DNA from: Subdoligranulum sp. CAG:314
GTDB taxonomy: Bacteria > Bacillota > Clostridia > Christensenellales > CAG-314
Assembly: GCA_000437915.1 (NCBI GenBank)
Contig: FR901000.1
Location: 294,125 to 347,660 of the forward strand
Reading direction: 5' to 3'
Length of the DNA: 53,536 bases
Below the pieces are notes generated by a model. That model did not search any database, was not told the DNA's origin, and saw only the letters and a program-made list of their open reading frames with translations. The stretch's first letter is position 1. Each line of letters opens with the position of its first letter. Both the position numbers and the translations under genes were made by a program. Positions 18,401-26,045 of the stretch are shown in pieces.

Positions 18401-21400
18401 TTGTCTTGGGGGTCGGCTTCCGTCTGCGCGAAATACGTATTGTACAAACTTACCAAAGCCATACCCATGAGATTTCTCTCGGTTATGTTACTGCTTTCGA
18501 TATAACCTCCGCTTACGGAGATTTTGTTGCCGTACGAGCGGACGACAATACCGCCCTGCCACGCGCCGGTTTTGCCATCCTCGACGGTTGTCAGCATTGT
18601 GCAGTCGGTAAAAGTCAATTCCGCTCCGTTGTAATCCTGCTGCACAACGACAATGCCGTATCCCTCGTCGGAAATGGACCTGCCCACAAGCTCGGCGCCA
18701 TGCGCGTTCACAACCGCGCCCTTGTTGCTCTTGATTCGGTCGACCGTCCAGTCGTTGGCGGTGAACATAATCGCCGCCCAGCCCTGAACCGTGCCGCCGT
18801 TGACAGACAGCTCTACGCCGCTTGCGCCGACAGTCACGCCGTAATAACGGGCTACGATTTCACTGCTGTTTATGACAACCGATGCGTTGTCGGCAGCAAT
18901 CGAAACGCCTCTCTTGACGTTCGATATGCCTGTGTTGTCCAACGTGAGCTTTGCGCCTGTCGCGGCGGAATCAAAGTAAATTCCGTTGTAATCGATTTTG
19001 CCTGCAAGAGCAATGTTTTTGAACGAAACCTCTATGTTTGCGCCTTTTATCGTAACAAAATGCGCGTCCGCATTTACCGTGAGGGTTACGTCCGCCGCCG
19101 TGCCGACAACGGAAACGGAACTTGTGATTTCAAAGGGAGCGACTTCAAACGACGCGCCGATTCTCCACTCGTCGCCGTCCTTTTGCTCTGCGACGGCTTG
19201 ACTGAATTGCTCCGCGGTAGCAATCGTCTTTGCCTTTGCAATCTCCGCCATTTTCGCCTGCGCCGCGCTTACCTTTTCCTCGATTTGCGAGACGTCGGTC
19301 ACGGTTGCAAGCTCGGTTTCAAGCGCGTCCAGAATGTCAAGGATTGCCTGCCAGTTTGCCGCGGAATAATCTTCCTCCGCATAATCCGCAAGACAGTTTT
19401 CCACTATGTTGACTACCGCGCTGTCGACAAAATCGAACCAGGCGATTTTGCCGTACTGCGAGTCTATACCGAGTGTGACGCTTTGCGTCGTCGTATTCCA
19501 GAGATAAATCGAGAAATACGTTCCGTCCTCGATTGCGCTCACAAACGTGCCGCCCGTCACAACGGCATTGAAGTCGTTGTTGCCGTCGCCCGTAGGTCTG
19601 CTTGTCGTATTGTCGTTGACGTACATTTCCACGTTGAACAGCACCACGCTGCCGTCGTATACCGCAACGCCGCCGGGCTTTTTGGTAAGCGCTTTAAACT
19701 CTGTCGCAGTGGACTCCAACGTGCCGCCGGAAATTTCGATTTCGCCCATGCGCGCGTCGATTGCCGCAAGTCCCTTGATGTGTCCGCCGGACACGGTCAG
19801 GCTGCCCTGACTCGGCATATAAATCGCAACGTCCTCCGTGCTCGTCGCGGAACCGCTCTTGACGGTAATATCTGCCGCGGGAGCAAGGTTGTTGCCCGAA
19901 ATTGCAAACCAGGTGGCGGTGATTTCGCCGCCGTCCAAGGTAAACGCACTGTTGTAATAAACCACAACACCGTAGGTGTCGGACTTGATTTTGCCTGCGT
20001 GTACGGTCGCGGAGCTGCCGTTTCTCAGGTTGATGCCGAACACGGAGTCGTCCTCTGTCACGTACTGACCTTTGGCTATGATTTCGCCGCCCCACATTTC
20101 TACTTCCGCATTGTCGGCGTAAACGGCGTAACCCACATTGCTTGCGCCGTTGCTCCAATAAGCGGAGTTGTCAACCTCGATTGTGCCGCCGTTTATTTCT
20201 ACAACGGCTTTGTCGGCGTCAGAGCCAATGGCTATTATGCCGGCGTAGTCGGACTTGATTTTGCCCGATTTGGCTGCGCTGCCGTCGCAAAGAGTGAAGC
20301 TCGCGCCTCCGTTGACCTTGACCGCCGCGTGGGTTCTGTCCTCAAGGACAAGACCGAAACCGTTGAGGTCGAGCGTCAGGTCGTAATTTACCTCTATGTA
20401 TGCGCCGGAAATATTTGCCGTGAGGATAATCTTAGAATATTGCGCCTCGACAGCCGCTTTCAGCGAATCGGCGTCGTTGACCTCCGTTACGTCTGCTTTG
20501 ACGTTGTCGAGCGCGGTTTTCGCGTTTGCAAGCGCAGTCGCAACGTCCGCAACGGACTGAGCAGCGCTTATCGCCGAAACTCCGCTGTCGTAAGCCGTCT
20601 GCAACGCTTGAAGCGACGTTTCGTAATAATAAGCCTTGTTGAACGCGTCGAAATACTCTTTAAGCTCGTCTTTCGCAGCGCTCTTTGCGGCTTCCAACTC
20701 CTCCGCGTCCGTTTTCACGGCTGCCATAGCGGCTATTGCCGCTTGCTTGGCGGTATCCACCGCGCTTGTAGTCTTGCTCGCGTCGATAGCCGTCAAGCCG
20801 TCGTTGTAAGCCTGTTCCAAAACGCTCCAATTGATTGTGTAGTCGCTCTGAGAATATTTGGCTTTTTCCGTTCCAAGCTCGGACTTGGCGGCTGTTTTGG
20901 CTTCGGCAAGCAGAGTTGCGTCGTTTTTGACCGCTGCCATTGCCGTGACAGCCTCCTCTTTGGCGGCTTGCGCAAGCTCTATTGTCGCCGCGTTTTCTAT
21001 TGCCGTCAAACCGCTGTTGTAAGCGCTTTCGAGCTGACTCCAATTGGCGGTGTAATCCGTCTTCTTGTATTTCTTGTACTCCGTTTCAAGCTCGGACTTG
21101 GCAGTCGCTTTGGCTTCGGCAAGCAGGGTTGCGTTGTTTTTGACCGCTGCCATTGCGGCTATTGCCGCCTCGCCCGCTTCTGCGGCGACGTCGGTCTTGG
21201 CCGCTGCTTCGATTGCGGCAAGTCCGTCGTCTTTGACTTTGACAAGAGCGCTCCAATTGTCAACGGTGTAATCCTGCTCGTTGTATGCGGCAAACGCCTC
21301 GTTGACAGCCTGTTTGGCGGCTGCTTTTGCGTCCGCAAGGATTTGAGCGTTGGTCTTGATTGCCGCCATTTCGGCAACTGCCGTTTCAAGCGCGGTTTCT

Positions 21401-23346
21401 ACCGCGTCGACTGTCCTTGCGCCGCCGATTGCGCTCAACCCCGCGTTGTATTTTTCTGTGAGCAACTCGTAATTCGCATTGGTATAATCCGTAGCCTTGT
21501 ACTTTGCATACTCACTGTTCAATTGGTCGGTTGCCGCGGTTTTGGCTTCGGCAAGCAAAGTCGCGTCGTTTTTGACCGCAGCCATCGCATCCGTCGCCTT
21601 TTGCAAAGCGGAGTTCACCGCCTCGATTGCAGCGGCAGCATTGATTTCGGTTTTGCCGTCGTTGTAAGCCTTTTCAAGAACGCTCCAATTGGTTGCATAG
21701 TCGTCCTGAGAATATTCGGCTTTTGCAGCATCCAGCGCTGCCAACGCGGCTGCTTTTGCGTCGGCAAGCAGGGTTGCGTTGTCTTTGACCGCCGCCATAG
21801 CGGTTATTGCCGTCTGCTTTGCCGTGTCGACTGCGGAAACGCTCGTCGCAGCCTCAACTTCAGTAAGTCCCCTGTTGTAAGCTATTGTCAACTCCGTCCA
21901 ATTTGCGGAGGTGTAGTTGTCCTCGTCGTAAGCATTGAAAGCCGTCTCGATTGCAGCTTTTGCTTCCGCTTTTGCCTGTGTTAAAGCCTCGACGTCCTTG
22001 GGCACGCAGGCAGCCATAGCGTCAAGAGCCGTCTGTTTTGCAGTGTTGACGGCGGAAACATCCGTCGCAACCTCGATTGCAGCAAGACCGTTGTCGTAAG
22101 CCGCTTTGAGCGTTGCCCACGTTTGGGCGTCATAATCGGTCTCTGTGTATCCTTCAAATGCCGTTTTGAGCGCTTCAGTCGCGGCGGTCTTGGCTTCCGC
22201 AAGCTCGCGCGCCGTCGCTTCGGCTATTGTCTCCACAGCCGCCATGGCGTCGAGAGCCGTGTTCTTGGCGGACTGAATTGCAGCTTCCGTCAAGGCGGAG
22301 TCGATAGCCGCAAGACCGTCGTCCTTTGCCTTGGTCAGCTTAGCCCAATTGTCGGAGGTGTAATCGTCCTGCGAATATGCAGCAAAGCCGTCGTTCAAAG
22401 CCTTCTTTGCCGCGGTTTTCAAAGCCGCGTTTACGTTTTCTTCCGCGAGCGTGCCGTTGTTTACAATCTCGTCCGCAACGACGGCGCCGGTAACCGTACC
22501 GTTGTTTTCAAGCTTTTCGGCTACGACGTCGCCCGCCTGCGCGGACTCCGCTACGACAACCTGCGCGCCTGCGGCGTCAATCTTTTTGACCGTGCCGTCG
22601 GTAACGGTTATTTTGGTTTCCGCCTGAGACTCCAATGCGGTTACGTTCACCTCGGAGTTTTTGGAGGAAATTTCCACTTCGCCGCCCACCGCAACGTCCG
22701 AATGGGCTTCGACGCGCATAGCGCCCTGCGAAAGGTTTTCCACCGCCGCGCCGACAGCCTGCTCGGGTACGAGCACGGTTGCCGCCGAGCTTTCCGACAT
22801 ATTGCTTATTTCAAACCTGCCGCCTTTGAGGGTGAGCATAATGTCCGCTTCGGCGCCGCCGATTTTGAATACGCCCTTGAACACAAAGCTGCTTGCGGAG
22901 GTAACTACCGTCATCGCGTCCGCGCTTGTGGCGGCGGATGCGGGCAAATCGATGTGCGCGTTCCACTCCACGTGGCCTTGGGGCATATTTATATCTATTT
23001 TCTGCGCCTTGACCGTTTCGCGGCGGGCAAGAATCAGCGCCGTCGTGCCTACGACAAGCGTGCCGCTGCCGTCGGCGGACAGCGTCCCCTTGACCTCCAG
23101 CCCGAAGCCGTTGAGGTCTATTTTGTTGGGCGCGGCAACCTTTAAATCGCCGTTTACAACCACGTCGTCCATAAGGACTATCGTTTTTTCCTGACTTGTA
23201 CCGGCAGCTTTGAGCAGCTCTTTTTCGCTGCGCACCGTTATAACGTCCTTGCCGCACGCGGTCAGCGAAACGGACAGCACGACGCCTACAACGGCTATGA
23301 GCAATGCCAAAACTATACCGATTGTCATCAGCCTTTTGCTTTTCAT
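15475..23346 (-). CDS. Giant lipoprotein with FIVAR-like repeats and beta-helix regions
   Basis: 2,623 residues, probably lipid-anchored outside the membrane: a hydrophobic signal segment ends in the lipobox LTAC (Cys31). Residues 40-310 look like a beta-helix start (DLNGFGLEVKGTL, then strands ending in NNGTVTG/NNGTLAE). Residues 321-950 are nine tandem copies of a roughly 70-residue three-helix unit (DYxxxNWxxLxxAYNxGLxAI...AxxAMAAV), FIVAR-like, with a tenth lone copy near 1317. The rest is long beta-helix sequence with repeated 'GxLTVSGGxIxG', 'VEINGGTI' and 'LDLNGFGL' rungs, as in pectate-lyase-like adhesins. No LPXTG motif. AAGGAG lies 10 bases before the ATG; 21 bases separate it from the gene upstream. 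Likely adhesion or glycan binding; substrate unknown. Confidence 0.85.
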   Translation of the reverse strand: MKSKRLMTIGIVLALLIAVVGVVLSVSLTACGKDVITVRSEKELLKAAGTSQEKTIVLMDDVVVNGDLKVAAPNKIDLNGFGLEVKGTLSADGSGTLVVGTTALILARRETVKAQKIDINMPQGHVEWNAHIDLPASAATSADAMTVVTSASSFVFKGVFKIGGAEADIMLTLKGGRFEISNMSESSAATVLVPEQAVGAAVENLSQGAMRVEAHSDVAVGGEVEISSKNSEVNVTALESQAETKITVTDGTVKKIDAAGAQVVVAESAQAGDVVAEKLENNGTVTGAVVADEIVNNGTLAEENVNAALKTAAKKALNDGFAAYSQDDYTSDNWAKLTKAKDDGLAAIDSALTEAAIQSAKNTALDAMAAVETIAEATARELAEAKTAATEALKTAFEGYTETDYDAQTWATLKAAYDNGLAAIEVATDVSAVNTAKQTALDAMAACVPKDVEALTQAKAEAKAAIETAFNAYDEDNYTSANWTELTIAYNRGLTEVEAATSVSAVDTAKQTAITAMAAVKDNATLLADAKAAALAALDAAKAEYSQDDYATNWSVLEKAYNDGKTEINAAAAIEAVNSALQKATDAMAAVKNDATLLAEAKTAATDQLNSEYAKYKATDYTNANYELLTEKYNAGLSAIGGARTVDAVETALETAVAEMAAIKTNAQILADAKAAAKQAVNEAFAAYNEQDYTVDNWSALVKVKDDGLAAIEAAAKTDVAAEAGEAAIAAMAAVKNNATLLAEAKATAKSELETEYKKYKKTDYTANWSQLESAYNSGLTAIENAATIELAQAAKEEAVTAMAAVKNDATLLAEAKTAAKSELGTEKAKYSQSDYTINWSVLEQAYNDGLTAIDASKTTSAVDTAKQAAIAAMAAVKTDAEELEAAKSAAKDELKEYFDAFNKAYYYETSLQALQTAYDSGVSAISAAQSVADVATALANAKTALDNVKADVTEVNDADSLKAAVEAQYSKIILTANISGAYIEVNYDLTLDLNGFGLVLEDRTHAAVKVNGGASFTLCDGSAAKSGKIKSDYAGIIAIGSDADKAVVEINGGTIEVDNSAYWSNGASNVGYAVYADNAEVEMWGGEIIAKGQYVTEDDSVFGINLRNGSSATVHAGKIKSDTYGVVVYYNSAFTLDGGEITATWFAISGNNLAPAADITVKSGSATSTEDVAIYMPSQGSLTVSGGHIKGLAAIDARMGEIEISGGTLESTATEFKALTKKPGGVAVYDGSVVLFNVEMYVNDNTTSRPTGDGNNDFNAVVTGGTFVSAIEDGTYFSIYLWNTTTQSVTLGIDSQYGKIAWFDFVDSAVVNIVENCLADYAEEDYSAANWQAILDILDALETELATVTDVSQIEEKVSAAQAKMAEIAKAKTIATAEQFSQAVAEQKDGDEWRIGASFEVAPFEITSSVSVVGTAADVTLTVNADAHFVTIKGANIEVSFKNIALAGKIDYNGIYFDSAATGAKLTLDNTGISNVKRGVSIAADNASVVINSSEIVARYYGVTVGASGVELSVNGGTVQGWAAIMFTANDWTVDRIKSNKGAVVNAHGAELVGRSISDEGYGIVVVQQDYNGAELTFTDCTMLTTVEDGKTGAWQGGIVVRSYGNKISVSGGYIESSNITERNLMGMALVSLYNTYFAQTEADPQDKANEFSISNWEIDESFETPFVLRDGIDTLTVDFGEPLEGTYAVQDERWYDINSTTENYSVESDLTAIVDQDFYVKNQGTLTIKAGATLTVESDVAFWLNDGNTLVIEAGATLVVKGAVVEGKIVNNGRVEVYGELAEQTSIEGNGEWVYGNVTEAEQLAALFANEALSNLTIVLGADFGTEEARSEMSLTLARDAVVTLDMNGHSIYSAAQKVFWLNEGSLTVDNGLIDVNGTSQGFAFRIEPLSQDKVATLKLGSGLAVISHTYAPVFLVPQNKTDNNVLNAVLVTEADITSKCTYAAIQGNGNSHGTSITINGGKISGELTAIYHPQYGEMTVNGGEIEGATAIEMRAGKLVVNRGTMIGNGDPFESDPNGNGATTLGAAVAAVQHTTKLDLSVEINGGTLQGARAFYQANLQNNGKEALEKISITLGKSAVYDGEIIVDSAEATIEDDQSTRYYMTLQQAVDAAEDDETVVVAKDLSASGAEYLVTLDDESKTVTVDLNGKTLLYTGSGTGSNQQNGEAISVNAGKLVLKNGTVNMVNDEAGGSVYWGIRVHGTGSLAMSKVTVTSEDSPLFMSNVSAGGRIYLTLDECYIEGVYSAVYMNGSSSPAEITINNSTIVSTGDVGIYVSNSVNTGNRQKLTITDSTVTGTTAIEVKHTDATITGCTLIGTAEQLSVKNSNGSCTEGFAFAVTGNGDADKTTGTVVVSGCKFYNGKPSSTDAEENGFYFVFTTAEGASVTVDGAAADETAAYGAYEARVSNAWFDTFENAVKYAEANGKTVVLLKDVEVGEADSAATGLVVSGTLTVDFNGFTVSNVGTGYAVVVSGSDAKVTLIDSSEEQTGGIYGGSGGDNQALRVESGATLDIYGGNYNVGGDAQGEGNSTVSIRTNSTVNIYGGRFASEKDYQGKYFVLNVQQTTGASGYIKVYGGTFVGQNPADGDDALGGSFVADGYEAVVSKAATDESLAEYTVQKAQ
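20494..22386 (-). repeat. Nine tandem FIVAR-like coding repeats (about 210 bp each)
   Basis: Nine successive copies of about 70 codons within the giant lipoprotein gene (residues 321-950). Copies share the DY..NW..L..AYN.GL.AI core and the A..AMAAV.....LL.EAK end; copies 4, 6, 7 and 8 are most alike, suggesting recent unit duplication. Copy number may vary between strains and is a collapse risk in short-read assembly. Confidence 0.85.
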
Positions 23347-23367
23347 GTTTCTCGTTCTCCTTTTTTC

Positions 23368-24627
23368 TTATTTTTGATTCAAGGTTTCGCCCTCAAACAA
23401 TTTTCTTTGTCTTTCCTCTTTGCGGCGCTGTCTTTCGAGCTTTTGTTCCAACTTGTCTCGACGCGCCTCAAAGCCTTCGTCCTTTTTGTCCGCTATGTTT
23501 CGGGAAATGGCAAGCTCGCACAGGCGCACCGCCTCTTGATAGTTCTTTTCGCCCGCTTCTATTATTATCAGTCTTTTCAACGCGGGCACCTTGCAGTCCC
23601 TGACGTCGATTTTGTCAAAATTCAAAGACACGTCCTTTTTGCAAAGAGCCTTGCACTTGGCGAGATTTTCTTCGTCCGCCTTGCGATAAAAATACAGCAC
23701 GTTAATCAGCTTGTTGTTCAGCTTTGTTCTCACGCGGTCGTCCCTGACTGTGCTTGCGTATCTGTCGTAAAGCTTTTCAAACGCGTCGGCGCTCAAAAGC
23801 TTTTTGTATTTGGCGTAGGAAACAAAAAAGTCTTTGAGAAAATCCTTTTCCTTTTCGTACAGCCCGAGCGGGTATTTCACCTTGGTTTTGAAAGACTCGG
23901 AGCCGTTGACTATGTAATACTCGAACGCTCGCGCGTCCTCCTCCGACAGCTCGGCGAGTATTTTTTTCGCAAACTCGGGCAGCAGGGGAACTTCGCGCGT
24001 CTCCTCCTCTTTCACCGCCGCAACCGTCGCGGCTACGGCAGACCTGCTTTCGTAAACGGCGTCGACTTCTTCCGCAACGGCTTCCGCCGACGGGGAAACA
24101 GGCTCCTCTTGTCGCGCGGGCTGCTCCGCTTGACTTTCCTTCGTTAAGGCTTGGAACGTCTCCTCTTCCTCCGCGGGCGAAATCTCTTCCTCCGCCGCCG
24201 CGTCGTCCGAAACGCTTTCCCGTCCGTCGCTCACGGCAGGCGCGCCGACGTCTTGAACTTCCCCGTTCTCCGCCGCGTCGCTTTCGCTGCAAACCGTTTC
24301 CGCATCCGCCGTGTCGCACAGAGGCTCCTCCCGCGCGGGTTGACTCTCCCCGCCTCCGTCGGAAACGATTTCTTCCTCTTTGACCGTCGGCTCCTCCCGC
24401 GTCGGAGTCGCCGCAGCTTCTCTATCTTCCCGATTTTCCTTTTCGGCGTCGGACAAGCGCTTTTCTTCCGCAAGCTCGTCGCGCCTTACTTTTCTCGAAA
24501 TGAAGAAAAACACAAAAAAAACCGCCAGCGCAACCACAACGGAAACCAGAATTCCTATCCACATCAACTGCGTATAATTCTTGTACTCAACTGTGGGCGC
24601 AAGCAGCAAACCGTGTAAAACAGACAT
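23368..24627 (-). CDS. Single-pass membrane protein with acidic linker, unknown function
   Basis: About 419 residues, not recognised. A short N-terminal segment is followed by one strong membrane helix (WIGILVSVVVALAVFFVFFFI) and a positive stop (SRKVRR), so the long C-terminal part should be cytoplasmic. Residues of roughly 50-200 are an acidic low-complexity linker rich in Glu/Ala/Ser. The last 200 residues form a folded, mostly helical domain beginning LLPEFAKKILAELSEEDARAFEYYI and ending in a Lys/Arg/Glu coiled coil. ATG 24627 is chosen over an upstream start because AAGGAGG lies 9 bases before it. It is first in a two-gene unit with the giant lipoprotein, suggesting a joint envelope role. 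Confidence 0.7.
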   Translation of the reverse strand: MSVLHGLLLAPTVEYKNYTQLMWIGILVSVVVALAVFFVFFFISRKVRRDELAEEKRLSDAEKENREDREAAATPTREEPTVKEEEIVSDGGGESQPAREEPLCDTADAETVCSESDAAENGEVQDVGAPAVSDGRESVSDDAAAEEEISPAEEEETFQALTKESQAEQPARQEEPVSPSAEAVAEEVDAVYESRSAVAATVAAVKEEETREVPLLPEFAKKILAELSEEDARAFEYYIVNGSESFKTKVKYPLGLYEKEKDFLKDFFVSYAKYKKLLSADAFEKLYDRYASTVRDDRVRTKLNNKLINVLYFYRKADEENLAKCKALCKKDVSLNFDKIDVRDCKVPALKRLIIIEAGEKNYQEAVRLCELAISRNIADKKDEGFEARRDKLEQKLERQRRKEERQRKLFEGETLNQK

Positions 24628-24686
24628 TACGCTATTCCTCCTTTTAAAAAATGCGTAGAATATCAAGTATGCAAGCCATGCCGGGT

Positions 24687-24719
24687 GTCTGAAATGGGCG
24701 CTATCTCCCTATTTTCAGA
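24687..24719 (-). promoter_or_regulatory. Hairpin at the 5' end of the surface-protein transcript
   Basis: TGTCTGAAA pairs with TTTCAGACA, with an inner GGG/CCC pair. The predicted start (about 24716) falls in the right arm, so the mRNA would begin with a stable hairpin, which can protect from 5' decay. Confidence 0.45.
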
Positions 24720-24722
24720 CAA

Positions 24723-24751
24723 ATTTTAACACAGTTTTTAAAAATTGTAAA
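24723..24751 (-). promoter_or_regulatory. Promoter of the membrane protein / giant lipoprotein unit
   Basis: TTTACA (24751-24746), 17-base spacer, TAAAAT (24728-24723). A 12-G tract (24762-24773) starts 10 bases upstream of the -35 box. Inverted repeats TTTAACACAG (24725-24734) and CTGTGTTAAA (24780-24789) flank the -35 and the G tract; the left arm contains part of the -10. Confidence 0.65.
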
Positions 24752-24761
24752 CTAAATGTTA

Positions 24762-24773
24762 GGGGGGGGGGGG
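24762..24773. repeat. Homopolymer tract of 12 G
   Basis: Twelve consecutive G residues in an otherwise AT-rich 344-base intergenic region, directly upstream of the surface-protein promoter. Such tracts are prone to slipped-strand change in length. Confidence 0.95.
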
Positions 24774-24971
24774 TGAACGCTGTGTTAAATTTGCACGAAA
24801 TTCCCAAATTTTTCATTTTTTTCGGGTTTCGCGCCCTTTTTGACCGTTACGTTTCATATTTTATGTATGCTCCGTCAAAAAAGTGAAAGGAAAAAACAGG
24901 ACGAAAAAACAATGAGCCGCGCTGAAATATTTTGCGCTTTTGGGAGCATACTAAAAACGGGAGGTAAGGAA

Positions 24972-25085
24972 ATGAAAACGAAGAAAATGAAAGCTTCGGA
25001 TTGCTCCAACACCAAGAACTCCAAGACCGCAAGCAAGAAGTCCGGCAGTTCAAAGTGCAGCAGCAACCAGAAAAACATCGACTGA
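24972..25085 (+). CDS. Small Lys/Ser/Asn-rich peptide with two cysteines (37 aa)
   Basis: Not recognised. 37 residues, starting MKTKKMKASDCSN and ending KCSSNQKNID: very basic, almost no hydrophobic residues, two cysteines 18 apart. GGGAGG lies 7 bases before the ATG, which makes a genuine start convincing, and a strong terminator follows 41 bases after the stop. The reading frame extends upstream but without a better ribosome site. A TTGACC at 24840 followed by a weak -10 (TATGTA, 24862) may be its promoter, giving a leader of about 100 bases. Possibly a nucleic-acid-binding or stress-related small protein; the function is unknown. Confidence 0.6.
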   Translation: MKTKKMKASDCSNTKNSKTASKKSGSSKCSSNQKNID

Positions 25086-25126
25086 ATTTTGGTCGAGAAC
25101 GGAACTTTTTAGTTACTTTTCCCTTT

Positions 25127-25153
25127 AAAGCCGCGTAAACAACGCGGCTTTTT
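25127..25153 (+). terminator. Terminator after the 37-aa peptide gene
   Basis: AAAGCCGCGT paired with ACGCGGCTTT, loop AAACA, then T-rich sequence. Confidence 0.85.
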
Positions 25154-25160
25154 GCTTAAA

Positions 25161-25190
25161 AACAAAGGCGACCCGAAACAGGTCGCCGAA
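25161..25190 (-). terminator. Terminator of the rpmH-jag transcript
   Basis: On the minus strand GGCGACC pairs with GGGTCGCC around TGTTTC, followed by TTTGTTTTT, just after the jag stop. Confidence 0.85.
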
Positions 25191-25191
25191 A

Positions 25192-26040
25192 TTATTTCAA
25201 ACGTCTGCGCTTTTTCTCGCTGCGATAGACAAAATTAAGTTTTTTCATGACGCCGCCGTCGTAGGTAGGCTCCTTTTTCTCCTCCTCCGGCTCCGTCCTT
25301 GCTGCGGAAAGCTCCGTCTCCTCTGCGTCGTCGAAGCCGTCGCGGCGCGTTCTGTTTTCATTTCTCCTTTTGCGGCCGTCCTTTTTGTCCCCGCCGCGGA
25401 AGCTTCTGCGCTCGCCGTCGGGGCGCGGTTTGAGTCCGGCTTTGGGCTTGATGACCACATAACGGCGCGGCTCGTCGCCCTCGCTCGCAGTATCTACGAA
25501 AGGACTGTCCTGCAAGGCGGTATGTATTGTCCTGCGCTCAAACGGGTTCATGTATTCCAGCCTGACGGGTTTGGCGGTGCGTCTTACCTTCTTTTCCAGA
25601 TTGCGCGCAAGCTTTACAAGCGTTTCCGCGCGCTTGGCGCGATAATTTTCCGTATCTACGGTTACGCGCTTGAAGTCGTCGTCAAAATTTTTCGTCAGCA
25701 CGTTCAACATATACTGAAACGCGTCAAGCACGTCGCCGCGCCTGCCTATTATGTCGCCGGCATTGACTCCCGTAAGCTGAATCAGAATTTCACTCTCCGT
25801 CTCCGTCGTCTCCACGGCGTAGTCGAAGCCCATAAGCTCCAACATCTTTTCGGCGTAATCGCGCGCCAAATCGGACTGGGAGGGCTTTTTGCCTATGAGA
25901 ATTTTGCAATGACGCAGAAAACCCGCCTCCTGCAAAATTTCCCACTCCGCCTCCTCCTTCGCCAGACCGAGTTTTTCCAGCCCTTTTTTGACAGCCGCTT
26001 CAACGGACTTTGCGCTGACTTCGATTTTTTCGTTGTTCAT
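25192..26040 (-). CDS. jag: Jag/SpoIIIJ-associated RNA-binding protein (KhpB)
   Basis: 282 residues. The N-terminal Jag domain (MNNEKIEVSAKSVEAAVKKG) is followed by a KH domain with the GxxG-type loop GRRGDVLDAFQYMLN and an R3H domain (RRTAKPVRLEYMNPFERRTIHTAL). The C-terminal 90 residues are a basic then acidic disordered tail, longer than in Bacillus Jag. The family binds RNA with KhpA and influences cell elongation and division. The ATG at 26040 follows AGGAGA; 5 bases separate it from yidC, the usual order. Confidence 0.93.
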   Translation of the reverse strand: MNNEKIEVSAKSVEAAVKKGLEKLGLAKEEAEWEILQEAGFLRHCKILIGKKPSQSDLARDYAEKMLELMGFDYAVETTETESEILIQLTGVNAGDIIGRRGDVLDAFQYMLNVLTKNFDDDFKRVTVDTENYRAKRAETLVKLARNLEKKVRRTAKPVRLEYMNPFERRTIHTALQDSPFVDTASEGDEPRRYVVIKPKAGLKPRPDGERRSFRGGDKKDGRKRRNENRTRRDGFDDAEETELSAARTEPEEEKKEPTYDGGVMKKLNFVYRSEKKRRRLK

Positions 26041-26045
26041 CGGTT

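Noticed and set aside
17770..21984. 1,404-codon open frame on the plus strand opposite the giant lipoprotein gene
   Set aside because: It mirrors the codon pattern of the minus-strand gene and its product is rich in Cys, Arg, Val and Phe with no domain. It has no ribosome site, and the minus-strand gene has signal peptide, repeats and terminator.
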